This document shows, piece by piece, positions 46,149 through 55,669 of a DNA stretch of 64,000 nt. Numbering within the stretch: position 1 is the first letter of the stretch; every line of letters begins with the position of its first letter. A program made the translations under genes and the position numbers. A model generated the notes under the pieces. It made no database searches. It worked only from the letters and a program-made list of their open reading frames with translations, and was not told the DNA's origin. Source of the DNA: Synechococcus sp. CBW1002 (GTDB taxonomy: Bacteria > Cyanobacteriota > Cyanobacteriia > PCC-6307 > Cyanobiaceae); assembly GCF_015840915.1 (NCBI RefSeq), contig NZ_CP060398.1, positions 1,364,001 to 1,428,000 on the forward strand, read 5' to 3'.

Positions 46149-47517
46149 GAGTTTGCGGAAAAACCGCCTGAGAAGCAGCGTTTTTCCCTCCTGAGAGCTG
46201 GTGCAGCTCATTTCGGTCTGGTTTTCAGAGTTTCAGCGGCTCAGAGCTCCCCTTTTGGTGTGTTTTGCCCCTTTGGGGCTCCCTGATCACTGCCGTCTGG
46301 GCACACTTCTGGGCAACCACCTGTTCACGCCGCCGCCATCGCCGGTTTGAGCAGGTTGCCCAGGCGGATCAGGTTGTAGGCGATCACATTCAGGCCGAAC
46401 ACCGCACTCACCTTCTCGGTGCCGCGCAGCTTGAACTGGCGCAGACCTCCCCACTGTTTGATCCAGCCAAACACCTTCTCGATGCCGCGGCGGGCATGGA
46501 TCGACTTGGCGTAGCCCACGTGGCGGGTGGTGCGGCCATCGATGGCGGAACCACCAGATCGGGCGGTGTTCTGCACCACGTGCGGCGTCACGCCGATGCG
46601 GCGCATCTCGGCGACAAAGCCCCTGGTGTCGTAGTGCTTGTCGGCACCGATGGTTTTCTGGTGGGCACCGGGACGATCCGCGGCCATGGCTTTGGCGGCA
46701 TCCCGCTCCCCGGTGCCCGTGGCTTGCGTGACCTTGCAATCGACGATCAGGGCATGGCGGTTGTCCATGAGCACATGACCCCGGTAGCTCGGTTGAGCCG
46801 GGTGGGCGTTGGATTTCCGGGCCAGCAAGGCGTCGGGATCACTGCCGGAGCGGTGGGTCTTGTTGCTGAGCTTGATGCCTCGGAAATCCCCTTTCGCTCG
46901 CTTCTTGCCGGGCTTTGGAGCGCCAAAACCCTCGCCAGGGCCTGACGGCGGTGGCGGCGGATCGTCCTGCCCATCGATCCGCTCCAGTGAGGCATGGGAG
47001 GCCCAGGCCTGCAGCAAGGTGCCATCGACGGAGAAGTGCTCGTCACTGAGCAGCGGCTTGACCTCCGGAGCACCCATCAGCTTCTCCAGGAACTTCCCCA
47101 TCACCTGCTCGTTCAGCAGCCGCTCCCGGTTTTTTGTGAATGTGGTGGGATGCCAGATCGGATCATCTGGGCTCAGCCCCACAAACCAGCGGAACAGCAG
47201 GTTGTAGTGGAGCTGCTCGAGCAGCAACCGCTCCGAGCGGATGCCGTAGAACGCCTGCAGCAACGAGGCCAGCAGCAGTTGCTCCGGCGGCACTGATGGC
47301 CGGCCTTCTGCGGCGTACAGATCACAGAAGGTGGGATTGAGGCGATCGAGGGCCTGATCGGCCAGCTTGCGGATCCGCCGCAGCGGATGGCCGGCCGGGA
47401 TCCGATCCTCAATCGACACGTAGGAGAACAGGGAGCCGCTGCGCTCCCGTTGACCTCGCATCTGGGCTGGACAGCTGGCCCATTCTCGCAGAGATGGCCG
47501 GGTTTTTCAGCAAACTC
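46149..47517 (-). mobile_element. Complete IS5-type insertion sequence with 17-bp terminal repeats and ATAG target duplication
   Basis: The ends are defined by imperfect inverted repeats: GAGTTTGCGGAAAAACC at 46149-46165 and, on the other strand, GAGTTTGCTGAAAAACC at 47517-47501 (16 of 17 match). The flanks show a 4-base direct repeat ATAG at 46145-46148 and 47518-47521, a target-site duplication. The 1369-bp element holds one intact transposase. It lies between the divergent secreted-protein gene and thiG, an original gap of about 89 bases. Confidence 0.88.
46325..47461 (-). CDS. IS5-type DDE transposase
   Basis: The 378-residue protein carries an N-terminal DUF772-like part ([20 protein letters not shown]) and a DDE catalytic core: D in [19 protein letters not shown] in [18 protein letters not shown] in [16 protein letters not shown]. 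The frame is uninterrupted. It lies inside an element with matched ends and a target duplication, so it may still be mobile. The strand runs toward the secreted-protein gene. A short GC-rich stem (GCCCC..GGGGC at about 46268) downstream may act as terminator. Confidence 0.9.
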   Translation of the reverse strand: MRGQRERSGSLFSYVSIEDRIPAGHPLRRIRKLADQALDRLNPTFCDLYAAEGRPSVPPEQLLLASLLQAFYGIRSERLLLEQLHYNLLFRWFVGLSPDDPIWHPTTFTKNRERLLNEQVMGKFLEKLMGAPEVKPLLSDEHFSVDGTLLQAWASHASLERIDGQDDPPPPPSGPGEGFGAPKPGKKRAKGDFRGIKLSNKTHRSGSDPDALLARKSNAHPAQPSYRGHVLMDNRHALIVDCKVTQATGTGERDAAKAMAADRPGAHQKTIGADKHYDTRGFVAEMRRIGVTPHVVQNTARSGGSAIDGRTTRHVGYAKSIHARRGIEKVFGWIKQWGGLRQFKLRGTEKVSAVFGLNVIAYNLIRLGNLLKPAMAAA

Positions 47518-47576
47518 ATAGGCGGGAACCCCCTCGCGATACGGTCGATGGACCAGCTCGCCTGTTTGATCCGGCC

Positions 47577-48398
47577 GTGTCCCAGCCTGAGCCCAGTAAC
47601 CCTCCGGCCGATGCCCTGGTGATCGGCGGGCGCACGTTCCGCAGCCGCCTGATGACCGGCACCGGCAAATATCCCAGCCTGGCGGTGATGCAGGCCAGCC
47701 TCGAAGCCAGCGCCTGCGACATCGTGACCGTCGCCGTGCGCCGGGTGCAGAGCGTGGCTGCCGGCCATGAGGGGCTGATGCAGGCGATCGACTGGCAACG
47801 CCTCTGGATGCTGCCCAACACCGCCGGCTGCGCCACCGCAGACGAGGCGGTGCGGGTGGCCCGTCTGGGCCGCGAACTGGCCAAGCTGGCCGGCCAGGAA
47901 GACAACAATTTCGTGAAGCTGGAGGTGATTCCAGACCCGAAACATCTGCTGCCAGACCCGATCGGCACCCTGGAGGCCGCCGAGCAGCTGGTCAGAGAGG
48001 GCTTCACCGTGCTCCCCTACATCAATGCCGATCCTCTGCTGGCCAGGCGGCTGGAGGAGGCCGGTTGCGCCACGGTGATGCCACTCGGGTCACCGATCGG
48101 TTCCGGCCAGGGCATTCGCAACGCTGCCAACATCGCCCTGATCATCGAGAACTCCGGCGTTCCGGTGGTGGTGGATGCCGGCATCGGAGTTCCCAGCGAA
48201 GCCGCCCAGGCCATGGAGATGGGGGCGGATGCCCTGCTGGTCAACAGTGCCATCGCCCTGGCAGGGAATCCAGCGGCGATGGCGAGGGCCATGGCCATGG
48301 CCTGTGAGGCTGGCCGGGTTGCCCATGCCGCCGGCCGGCTGCCGGTGCGGCCGGACGCAAGGGCCAGCTCACCACTGCAGGGCCGGGTGGGCAGCTGA
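47577..48398 (+). CDS. thiG: Thiazole synthase
   Basis: The 273-residue enzyme forms the thiazole phosphate of thiamine from deoxyxylulose phosphate, ThiS-thiocarboxylate and dehydroglycine. It starts GTG 47577 and contains [20 protein letters not shown], the catalytic-Lys region in [19 protein letters not shown], and the phosphate-binding [19 protein letters not shown] plus [20 protein letters not shown]. It begins 60 bases from the right end of the IS5-type element, so its promoter may be altered. No TPP riboswitch motif could be seen in the short leader. Confidence 0.96.
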   Translation: MSQPEPSNPPADALVIGGRTFRSRLMTGTGKYPSLAVMQASLEASACDIVTVAVRRVQSVAAGHEGLMQAIDWQRLWMLPNTAGCATADEAVRVARLGRELAKLAGQEDNNFVKLEVIPDPKHLLPDPIGTLEAAEQLVREGFTVLPYINADPLLARRLEEAGCATVMPLGSPIGSGQGIRNAANIALIIENSGVPVVVDAGIGVPSEAAQAMEMGADALLVNSAIALAGNPAAMARAMAMACEAGRVAHAAGRLPVRPDARASSPLQGRVGS

Positions 48399-48519
48399 TG
48401 CCTCGACTCGCATCGACTCCAGGTGCCCCGGGGTCAAGAGCCGTGAAGTTCCATAGAGGAAGCGAAGATCCTCCCGTCGCGGTCCATAGGGTGAGTGCTC
48501 TTACCTACTCGAGGGCGTC

Positions 48520-48687
48520 ATGCAGGTCACGGAAGAAGACGGTGGGCGACTCAACGCCTTCGCCAAGGAGCCGCGGATGGAGGTGATGGAAGCGGGGGAG
48601 GGCACCAGCCGCAGCTCCATGGCCCTGATCGTGGGTGGCAGCGTTCTGGTGCTGTTGCTGGTCGCAGTCGCGGTGGGCATCAGCTGA
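48520..48687 (+). CDS. psb34: Psb34-like small membrane protein (ssl1498 family)
   Basis: This short gene encodes 55 residues. The N-terminal half has EEDGGRLNAFAKEPRMEV, which resembles the N-terminal region of the ssl1498/Psb34 family (EGGRLNNFA-EP), followed by one transmembrane helix (LIVGGSVLVLLLVAVAVGIS). Psb34 joins photosystem II assembly intermediates containing CP47 and helps their maturation in other cyanobacteria. The ATG at 48520 fits the family start. sqdB follows 92 bases later on the same strand. Since it was read by eye, the family call rests on the N-terminal motif and the topology. Confidence 0.82.
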   Translation: MQVTEEDGGRLNAFAKEPRMEVMEAGEGTSRSSMALIVGGSVLVLLLVAVAVGIS

Positions 48688-48779
48688 TCCGTCACCACGG
48701 ACCGGCCAGTCGGGATCCGGGCCGGATGCCTGTAGTAGCTTGCCATCCGGAGCACGTGCTCGTTCAGCAGGAGTCTGGC

Positions 48780-49982
48780 GTGAAGGTTTTCGTTCTCGGT
48801 GGCGACGGCTTCTGCGGTTGGCCCTGTGCGGTGAACCTGGCGGACGCCGGCCACGATGTGGTGATCATCGACAACCTCAGCCGCCGCAAGATCGACATCG
48901 ATCTCGAGGTGGAGTCGCTGACGCCGATCGCGACGATCGGCGACCGCCTCAAGGCCTGGCAGCAGGTGGGCGGCAAGGCGATGCGGTTCGTCCACCTCGA
49001 TATCGCCCACGAGTACACCCGGCTTCTGGATCTGCTGCGTGACGAGCGGCCGGCGGCGGTGGTGCACTTCGCCGAGCAGCGCGCCGCTCCTTATTCGATG
49101 AAGAGCAGCGCTACCAAGCGCTACACGGTCGACAACAACGTCAACGGCACCCACAACCTGCTGGCCGCCATCGTTGAGAGCGGCCTCGACATCCACATCG
49201 TGCACCTGGGCACGATGGGCGTGTACGGCTATGGATCCCACCGCGGTGCCACCATCCCCGAGGGTTACCTCACGGTGGAGGTGCCCCAGCCCGATGGCAG
49301 CCGCTTCACCGAGAAGATCCTGCACCCTGCCAGCCCTGGCAGTGTGTACCACATGACCAAGACGCTGGATCAGCTGCTCTTTCTCTACTACAACAAAAAC
49401 GATCAGATCCGCATCACCGATCTGCACCAGGGCATCGTCTGGGGAACCAATACGACCCTCACGGAAAAGGATCCGCGCCTCACCAACCGCTTCGATTACG
49501 ACGGCGACTACGGCACGGTGCTGAACCGTTTCCTGATGCAGGCAGCGATCGGCTACCCCCTCACCGTGCACGGCACCGGCGGCCAGACCCGCGCCTTCAT
49601 CCACATCCGCGACTCGGTGCGCTGCGTGCAGCTGGCCCTGGAGAACCCCCCTGAGGTGGGCGAGAAGGTGAAGATCTTCAACCAGATGACCGAGAGCCAC
49701 CAGGTGGGCGAGCTGGCTCGCAAAGTGTCAGCGCTCACCGGGGCGGAGATCAACTACCTGCCCAATCCCCGCAATGAGGCGGTGGAGAACGACCTGATCG
49801 TCGACAACCGCTGCTTCATCGAACTGGGCCTCAAGCCCACCACCCTCGACGACGGCCTGCTGGCGGAAGTGGTGGATGTGGCGCGCCGCTGGGCGGATCG
49901 CTGCGATCGCAGCCGCATTCCCTGCGTGTCCGCCTGGACCCACAAGCAGGCTGAGGCCATCCACAGCGTGCCGGTTGCCTGA
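48780..49982 (+). CDS. sqdB: UDP-sulfoquinovose synthase
   Basis: I chose GTG 48780 because the NAD-binding motif KVFVLGGDGFCGWPCAVNLA starts there; the frame is open upstream but that part overlaps psb34. The 400-residue enzyme converts UDP-glucose and sulfite to UDP-sulfoquinovose for the thylakoid lipid SQDG. Catalytic features are the HLGTMGVYGYGS region and the Tyr-Lys pair in SVYHMTKTLDQLLFLYY; the NAFLFAEQR-type segment is VVHFAEQRAAPYSMKS. The gene is followed by sqdX after 4 bases, the normal sulfolipid operon. Confidence 0.96.
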   Translation: MKVFVLGGDGFCGWPCAVNLADAGHDVVIIDNLSRRKIDIDLEVESLTPIATIGDRLKAWQQVGGKAMRFVHLDIAHEYTRLLDLLRDERPAAVVHFAEQRAAPYSMKSSATKRYTVDNNVNGTHNLLAAIVESGLDIHIVHLGTMGVYGYGSHRGATIPEGYLTVEVPQPDGSRFTEKILHPASPGSVYHMTKTLDQLLFLYYNKNDQIRITDLHQGIVWGTNTTLTEKDPRLTNRFDYDGDYGTVLNRFLMQAAIGYPLTVHGTGGQTRAFIHIRDSVRCVQLALENPPEVGEKVKIFNQMTESHQVGELARKVSALTGAEINYLPNPRNEAVENDLIVDNRCFIELGLKPTTLDDGLLAEVVDVARRWADRCDRSRIPCVSAWTHKQAEAIHSVPVA

Positions 49983-49986
49983 TCCC

Positions 49987-51135
49987 TTGAAGATCGCCTT
50001 CTTCACCGAAACCTTCCTGCCCAAGGTGGACGGGATTGTCACCCGCCTCACCAAGACCGTCGAGCACCTGGTCGCGGCCGGCGACCAGGTGGTGATCTTC
50101 TGTCCGGAGGGAGCACCGGAGTCCTACAGGGGAGCCCAGGTGGTGGGGGTGCCGGCGATGCCGTTGCCGCTTTACCCGGAGCTGAAGCTGGCCCTGCCGC
50201 GGCCAGCCGTGTCGGAGGCCCTGGAGAGCTTTGCGCCCGATCTGGTGCATGTGGTGAACCCAGCCGTGCTGGGGCTGGGCGGCATCTGGCTCGCCAAGAC
50301 CCGGGATATCCCCCTGGTGGCGAGCTACCACACCCATCTGCCCAAATACCTCGAGCACTACGGCATGGGCATGCTCGAGCCCTTGCTGTGGGAGCTGCTC
50401 AAGGCGGCCCACAACCAGGCCCGGCTCAATCTCTGCACCTCCTCGGCCATGGTGGAGGAACTGAGCGAGAAGGGGATCCAGTCCACCGCCCTGTGGCAGC
50501 GGGGTGTGGATACGGACCTGTTCCGTCCCGAGCTGCGCAGCCCGGCGATGCGGCTCCGGCTGCTGGATGGCCGAAGCGATACCGGCCAGCTTCTGCTCTA
50601 CATCGGCCGCCTCTCGGCCGAGAAACAGATCGAGCGCATCAAGCCGGTGCTGGAGGCTCTGCCCGACGCACGCCTGGCGCTGGTGGGGGATGGCCCCTAC
50701 CGCAGCCAGCTGGAGCGGATCTTTGCCGGCACCCCCACCAGTTTCGTCGGCTACCTGGCTGGGGAAGAGCTGGCCTCTGCCTATGCCAGCGGCGATGCCT
50801 TCCTGTTCCCCTCGAGCACCGAAACCCTGGGACTGGTGCTGCTTGAGGCCATGGCCGCCGGCTGTCCGGTGGTGGGCGCCAACCGCGGCGGCATTCCCGA
50901 CATCGTGACCGACGGTGAGAATGGCTGCCTCTATGAACCGGAGGGCGCCGACGGGGGAGCCGCCAGCCTCACCGCCGCGGTGCAACGCCTTCTCGGCGAT
51001 GCCAGCCGACTGGAACAGCTGCGCCGCAACGCTCGCCAGGAGGCGGAGCGCTGGGGATGGGCCGGTGCCACTGCCCAGCTGCGGGCGTACTACCGCCAGG
51101 TGCTCGGACATCCGCAGCTGCAGCTGGTGGTCTGA
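49987..51135 (+). CDS. sqdX: Sulfoquinovosyltransferase SqdX
   Basis: The 382-residue GT4 enzyme transfers sulfoquinovose from UDP to diacylglycerol. It starts with TTG 49987 at LKIAFFTETFLPKVDGIVTR, a strong family match, four bases after the sqdB stop. Other marks are VVNPAVLGLGGIWLAKTRDI, VASYHTHLPKYLEHYGMG and the GT4 motif FLFPSSTETLGLVLLEAMAA. It is likely a peripheral enzyme at the thylakoid/cytoplasmic membrane. The TTG start is plausible because no other start lies in a useful position. Confidence 0.95.
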   Translation: MKIAFFTETFLPKVDGIVTRLTKTVEHLVAAGDQVVIFCPEGAPESYRGAQVVGVPAMPLPLYPELKLALPRPAVSEALESFAPDLVHVVNPAVLGLGGIWLAKTRDIPLVASYHTHLPKYLEHYGMGMLEPLLWELLKAAHNQARLNLCTSSAMVEELSEKGIQSTALWQRGVDTDLFRPELRSPAMRLRLLDGRSDTGQLLLYIGRLSAEKQIERIKPVLEALPDARLALVGDGPYRSQLERIFAGTPTSFVGYLAGEELASAYASGDAFLFPSSTETLGLVLLEAMAAGCPVVGANRGGIPDIVTDGENGCLYEPEGADGGAASLTAAVQRLLGDASRLEQLRRNARQEAERWGWAGATAQLRAYYRQVLGHPQLQLVV

Positions 51136-51157
51136 GTTTCAGGAGTTCTGGTGAGAC

Positions 51158-52918
51158 TCAGCTCTTGCGGCCGGTTGGCTGGGGAGCCGAACCCTTGAAC
51201 CAGGTGGTCATCAGCGCCTTCACCATCGGAGCCGCCACAGTTCCGCCATAACCACCGCTGTTCTGTCCAAAGGCAATGATCACCAAGGTGGGCTTGTCGG
51301 CGGGGGCATAGCCACCGAACCAGGCATGGTCAGGACGGGGGGGATCTTCACCGGTGCCGGTCTTCCCGGCCACCGGAGGCAGGGAAGGGTCATTGAGGAG
51401 CGTGGCGGTGCCACTGGTCACCACATCGCGCAGCCCCTGCCGCAGCACCCGCAGGGTGTCGGGCCGCAGGCCGATCCAGGTGCGTGGTGTGGAGCGCTCC
51501 ACCAGGTGGGGCGTCACCAGCCAGCCGCCATTGGCCACCGCCGCATAGAGCCGTGCCATCTGGATCGGCGTCACCGTCACCGCCCCCTGGCCAATCGCGG
51601 AGGTGATCGTGTCCACGGGGGTCCAGGGTTCGCCCAGCACCTCCTTCTTCCAGGCCTGGTCCCCCAGCAGGCCCGGGGTATCTTCTTCGATCAATTCCAC
51701 GCCGCTGAGACTGCCGAAGCCCATGCGGCGGGCCGCCTTGAACAGCTCATCGGGTCCCACCTTGAGGCCCACCTGGTAGTAAAAACTGTTACTGCTCACT
51801 GCCAGGGCAAAGGGAAACCCGATCGCCCCGAAGGCGCCATGGTCGGCGTAACACTGCCCGTAGTAGCAGAACGAGTTCATCGTGGGCACCTTGGAGGCCG
51901 CGGTGTACTTACCCGATTCGATCCCGGCGATCGTGGTGACGGTCTTGAAGGTGCTGGCCGGGGGAAATCCCTGGAAGGCCCGGTTCAGCAGTGGCGCCTC
52001 CGGACGGTTGAGCGCATTCCACTGGGCCGTGGTGGGCCCATCCGAAAACACGTTGGGATCAAAGGTGGGCCGGCTGGCCAGGGCACGGATGGCGCCGGTC
52101 TGAGGATCCATCGCCACGATCGCCCCCTTGCGCACGCCGTCCAGGGCCCGTTCGGCGGCGCGTTGGAGGTCGAGATCCAGGGTGAGGCGCAAGTCCTTGC
52201 CTGCCTTGGCGGGCTTGTCTCCGAGCACGCGCTGCACCTGACCGGCGGCGTTCACCTCCAGCTGCTGGCCACCCCATTCGCCGCGAAGGTGCGACTCATA
52301 CACCTTCTCGACACCGCTGCGGCCGATGCGGTCGCGGATGCGGTATCCCTCGCTGCGCAGCCGGTCGTATTCCTCGCCGGTGATGCCGCTGGTGTAACCC
52401 AGCACATGGGCGGCCAGGCTGCCATTGGGATAACTGCGCAGCACGTCAACGTCCACCTCGGCGCCGCGCAGCCGGTCAGCCTGTTCGCGGAAGCGCAGCA
52501 CCTGCTGGGGGGTGAGCGGACCGGCCAGCTCGATGCGGTAGCCCTCCGGGTTGGCGCCACTGCGCCGATTCTCATCGAGCTCAGCGGCGCCAACACCCAT
52601 CACCTGCACCAGCTGATCGCGCAGCGCCGGCCACCGGTCATCGTCCACCTCCCGTGGCTGGATGTAGAGGTTGTAGGTGAGGCGGTTGGTGGCCAGGACG
52701 CGGCCATGGCGATCCAGCAACCGACCCCGCATCGGGCTGCGGGGCATCAGGCGGATGCGGTTTTCATCAGCCATCTCGCGGAATTCGGGGCCGTGGAGCA
52801 GCTGCAGCCACGCCAGCCGGGCCCCCATGGCGCTGCAGCAGGCCAGCACGAGCAGCAGCAGCCAGAGGGGCTGCTGGCCCATGCCGGAATGGCGTACTGA
52901 AGCCGGACCCATCGCCAT
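51158..52918 (-). CDS. mrdA: Penicillin-binding protein 2 (peptidoglycan DD-transpeptidase)
   Basis: The 586-residue protein has a single N-terminal membrane helix (WLLLLVLACCSAMGARLAWL), a dimerisation domain starting RSPMRGRLLDRHGRVLATNR and a transpeptidase domain. The catalytic Ser is in FQGFPPASTFKTVTTIAGIE, SxN in ALAVSSNSFYYQVGLKV and KTG in LPPVAGKTGTGEDPPRPD. It cross-links peptidoglycan for cell elongation. An uncharacterised 122-residue gene lies 3 bases upstream on the same strand. It converges on sqdX. Confidence 0.95.
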   Translation of the reverse strand: MAMGPASVRHSGMGQQPLWLLLLVLACCSAMGARLAWLQLLHGPEFREMADENRIRLMPRSPMRGRLLDRHGRVLATNRLTYNLYIQPREVDDDRWPALRDQLVQVMGVGAAELDENRRSGANPEGYRIELAGPLTPQQVLRFREQADRLRGAEVDVDVLRSYPNGSLAAHVLGYTSGITGEEYDRLRSEGYRIRDRIGRSGVEKVYESHLRGEWGGQQLEVNAAGQVQRVLGDKPAKAGKDLRLTLDLDLQRAAERALDGVRKGAIVAMDPQTGAIRALASRPTFDPNVFSDGPTTAQWNALNRPEAPLLNRAFQGFPPASTFKTVTTIAGIESGKYTAASKVPTMNSFCYYGQCYADHGAFGAIGFPFALAVSSNSFYYQVGLKVGPDELFKAARRMGFGSLSGVELIEEDTPGLLGDQAWKKEVLGEPWTPVDTITSAIGQGAVTVTPIQMARLYAAVANGGWLVTPHLVERSTPRTWIGLRPDTLRVLRQGLRDVVTSGTATLLNDPSLPPVAGKTGTGEDPPRPDHAWFGGYAPADKPTLVIIAFGQNSGGYGGTVAAPMVKALMTTWFKGSAPQPTGRKS

Positions 52919-52921
52919 CGA

Positions 52922-53290
52922 TCAGGAGGCCGAGTCGTCAATCCTCTGCTCCAGCAGCCGCAATCGCCCGGAGATCCGCTCCAGGGTGCGGGCCAGAGCT
53001 GCATCATCCACCGCCGTGGCCGCCGATGGCTCGGTCGGCACATCCCGCACCTCCACCTTCATCACCGGATTGCCGAGGCCGGGCTGGACGCGGTCGAGAC
53101 CCTCACGCACCTGGCTGGCCACCGGCTCCCCCTCTTCGCGCAGCTGGCCAAGCGGGTCATTGGTGTCGTTGAAGGCGGCCATCACCTCAGCCGGACCGCC
53201 CTTGCGGGCCCGTTCCACCACGGCCAGGCCAACCGGCAGCACGTCCTGCATCAGGGTCAGCCGCAGCGCGTCGAAGGGATCGGCAGCCAT
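52922..53290 (-). CDS. Conserved protein of unknown function, upstream of PBP2
   Basis: I chose ATG 53290 (MAADPFDALRLTLMQDVLPV) for 122 residues; a longer frame starts at 53314. The protein is rich in charged and helical residues, with LARTLERISGRLRLLEQRID near its end resembling a coiled coil. The gene ends 3 bases before the PBP2 start on the same strand, so the two are co-transcribed. I do not recognise a family. A role in cell-wall synthesis or elongation is suggested only by position. Confidence 0.7.
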   Translation of the reverse strand: MAADPFDALRLTLMQDVLPVGLAVVERARKGGPAEVMAAFNDTNDPLGQLREEGEPVASQVREGLDRVQPGLGNPVMKVEVRDVPTEPSAATAVDDAALARTLERISGRLRLLEQRIDDSAS

Positions 53291-53356
53291 TGAGGGTGCG
53301 GGCAGAGGGCACATCCCACAGTCTGCCCCGCAAGCTTCCGCTATGGGGGCATCAGC

Positions 53357-53998
53357 TCAGGGCGTGGGCCGTTGCACGCCTGGAGTCACGACCACCTGCC
53401 GGCAGCTCTGCTGACTGCCCCACCACCAGCCTGCACCCACGGCCAGCACGAGCAAGGCCATCAGGGGCACCAAGGCCTGACGCGTGGTATCCAGCACAAT
53501 CCACTCACTCCAGCCCCGCCAGAAGCGTTCGCGATCGAAACGGCGACGCTCTTTCTGCTCGGCCTGCTCGCGGCGACGCAGGGCCTTCTCGACCCAGCGC
53601 TCGAAACTGCGCTTCTTGGTGACGGCCATCTTGCGCTCGACCTCGAGCAGGTGGCCGGAGCCGAGCTCGGGGTTGAACGTGGTGATCAACTCCATGGTCT
53701 TGAGAAACATCTCCACCGCCCCTTCCTTGATCCTGACCTCGGCCGGATCGAGCAGGTCCCAGTCGAGCTCGGGATAGAAGCGGCTGCGGTTGACCCGGAT
53801 CTGCTCCTCGGGAAGCTGGCCGGGCTGCCGCAGCCAGCGGTCGGTGTTGGCGTCGAATCGGCGCCAGTACAGGAAAGGGTTGAGGTAGACCACCTTGCCG
53901 GCCAGCAGGATGCTGTCCTGCTGGAGCCGCCGCTGGGTCTGGGAATCCGGCTCGGCAGCGGCGCCTGCAGCGGTCACACCGGAGCTGGTGACGGTCAA
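53357..53998 (-). CDS. Conserved membrane protein of unknown function (single C-terminal helix)
   Basis: The 213-residue product has a helical, charged region (AVTKKRSFERWVEKALRRRE, then a second basic stretch) and one hydrophobic segment near the C-terminus (ALVPLMALLVLAVGAGWWWG). A LNPFLYWRRFDANTDRWLRQ motif near the start is distinctive and probably conserved in cyanobacteria, but I recognise no named family. The gene precedes the 122-residue gene on the minus strand and follows guaA, all on one strand. Localisation is likely thylakoid or plasma membrane; the function is unknown. Confidence 0.72.
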   Translation of the reverse strand: MTVTSSGVTAAGAAAEPDSQTQRRLQQDSILLAGKVVYLNPFLYWRRFDANTDRWLRQPGQLPEEQIRVNRSRFYPELDWDLLDPAEVRIKEGAVEMFLKTMELITTFNPELGSGHLLEVERKMAVTKKRSFERWVEKALRRREQAEQKERRRFDRERFWRGWSEWIVLDTTRQALVPLMALLVLAVGAGWWWGSQQSCRQVVVTPGVQRPTP

Positions 53999-54054
53999 GG
54001 GAAATCAGCCGGGGCCCGATGCTATCGGAGCTCCCCCGCGGCGACCAGTCACCC

Positions 54055-55635
54055 CTATTCCCATTCGATCGTGCCGGGGGGCTTGCTGGTGATGTCGAGC
54101 ACCACCCGGTTGACTCCCTTGACTTCGTTGACGATGCGGTTGGAGATGGTTTCGAGCAGGTCGTAGGGCAGGCGCGACCAGTCGGCGGTCATGCCATCTT
54201 CCGAGGAGACGCAGCGCACGACCACCGGGAAGGCATAGGTGCGCTTATCGCCCATCACGCCGACACTGCGCACCGGCAACAGCACCGCGAACGCCTGCCA
54301 GATGTCGTGGTAGAGGCCGGCGTTACTGACTTCCTCCCGCACGACGAGATCCGCATCGCGGAGGATGTTCAGCTTCTCGGCGGTCACCTCGCCGAGGATG
54401 CGGATCGCCAGGCCCGGTCCAGGGAAGGGGTGACGGCGCACGATCTCTTCAGGCAGGCCGAGGCTGCGACCCACCTTGCGCACCTCATCCTTGAACAGCC
54501 GACGCAGGGGCTCCACCAGCTTGAACTGCAGATCCTTGGGCAGGCCACCGACGTTGTGGTGGCTCTTGATCTTCACGGCGACCCGTTCGCCGGTCTTGGG
54601 GTCGACGTTAGTGCCGGCACTTTCGATCACATCGGGGTAAAGAGTGCCCTGGGCGAGGTAGTCAAAGGGGCCGAGGCGCTTGCTTTCCTCTTCGAAGACC
54701 CGGATGAATTCAGCACCGATGATCTTGCGTTTCTGCTCCGGATCGGTGATGCCGGCCAGCTTGTTGATGAAGCGTTTGCGGGCATTGATGTATTCGACAT
54801 TGATGTGGAACTGCCGATCGAAGAACTCCACCAGGAACTCAGGCTCGCCCTTGCGCATGAAGCCCTGGTCGATGAACATGCAGGTGAGCTGATCACCGAT
54901 CGCCCGGTGCAGCAGAAACGCCAGGGTGGAGGAATCAACCCCGCCCGAGAGGGCCAGCAGCACCCGCTTGTCGCCCACCTGGGCGCGGACATCGGCGATG
55001 GCTTCGTCGATGAAGGCGGCGGTGGTCCAGTCGGGCTCGCAGCCGCAGATGTGATACACGAAGTTGCGGATCATCGCCATGCCGCAGGTGGAATGCACCA
55101 CCTCGGGATGGAACTGCACGCCGTACAGGTGCCGTTGGTGATTGGCGATCGCCGCTTCCGGCGTGTTGTCGGTATGGGCCAGGCGCACGAAGCCTGCGGG
55201 GAGGCGCTCCACCGAATCGCCATGGCTCATCCACATGGTGGAGCCCTGGTCCACGTTGGTGAGCAGGTCGGTGGGATCGTCCACCTGCAGCGGCGCCTTG
55301 CCGTATTCGGCCCGGCCAGCCGCCACGACGGCGCCACCGAGCTGCTGCACCATCAACTGCATGCCGTAGCAGACGCCCAGCACCGGAATGCCGAGATCCC
55401 AGATGGCGGGGTCGCACACCGGCGCCCCCTCTTCGTAGACCGAACTGGGGCCACCGCTGAGGATGATGCCCTTCGGAGCCATGGCGCGCAGCTCCTCGGC
55501 GCTGGTGGCATAGCCCAGCACGAGGGAGAACACCTCCGTCTCCCGGATCCGGCGGGCGATCAGCTCCGAATACTGGGAGCCGAAATCGAGGATCACGATC
55601 GCCGGATAGCGGGACGACTGGGAGGACTCGGACAT
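54055..55635 (-). CDS. guaA: GMP synthase (glutamine-hydrolysing)
   Basis: The ATG at 55635 begins [20 protein letters not shown]; a longer frame to 55746 adds residues without homology. The 526-residue enzyme aminates XMP to GMP using glutamine. The glutamine amidotransferase has Cys in [17 protein letters not shown] and His in [16 protein letters not shown]. The ATP-pyrophosphatase has [19 protein letters not shown]. The C-terminal dimerisation part ends [20 protein letters not shown], the family end. It is followed by the membrane-protein gene on the same strand, 56 bases later. Confidence 0.97.
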   Translation of the reverse strand: MSESSQSSRYPAIVILDFGSQYSELIARRIRETEVFSLVLGYATSAEELRAMAPKGIILSGGPSSVYEEGAPVCDPAIWDLGIPVLGVCYGMQLMVQQLGGAVVAAGRAEYGKAPLQVDDPTDLLTNVDQGSTMWMSHGDSVERLPAGFVRLAHTDNTPEAAIANHQRHLYGVQFHPEVVHSTCGMAMIRNFVYHICGCEPDWTTAAFIDEAIADVRAQVGDKRVLLALSGGVDSSTLAFLLHRAIGDQLTCMFIDQGFMRKGEPEFLVEFFDRQFHINVEYINARKRFINKLAGITDPEQKRKIIGAEFIRVFEEESKRLGPFDYLAQGTLYPDVIESAGTNVDPKTGERVAVKIKSHHNVGGLPKDLQFKLVEPLRRLFKDEVRKVGRSLGLPEEIVRRHPFPGPGLAIRILGEVTAEKLNILRDADLVVREEVSNAGLYHDIWQAFAVLLPVRSVGVMGDKRTYAFPVVVRCVSSEDGMTADWSRLPYDLLETISNRIVNEVKGVNRVVLDITSKPPGTIEWE

Positions 55636-55669
55636 CGGGGCCTGCGGCCGTTTGAGCATTCGGGCCAGC

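Noticed and set aside
47518-47576. TPP riboswitch before thiG
   Set aside because: Only about 59 bases separate the IS from the start, and no conserved CUGAGA-type element was seen.
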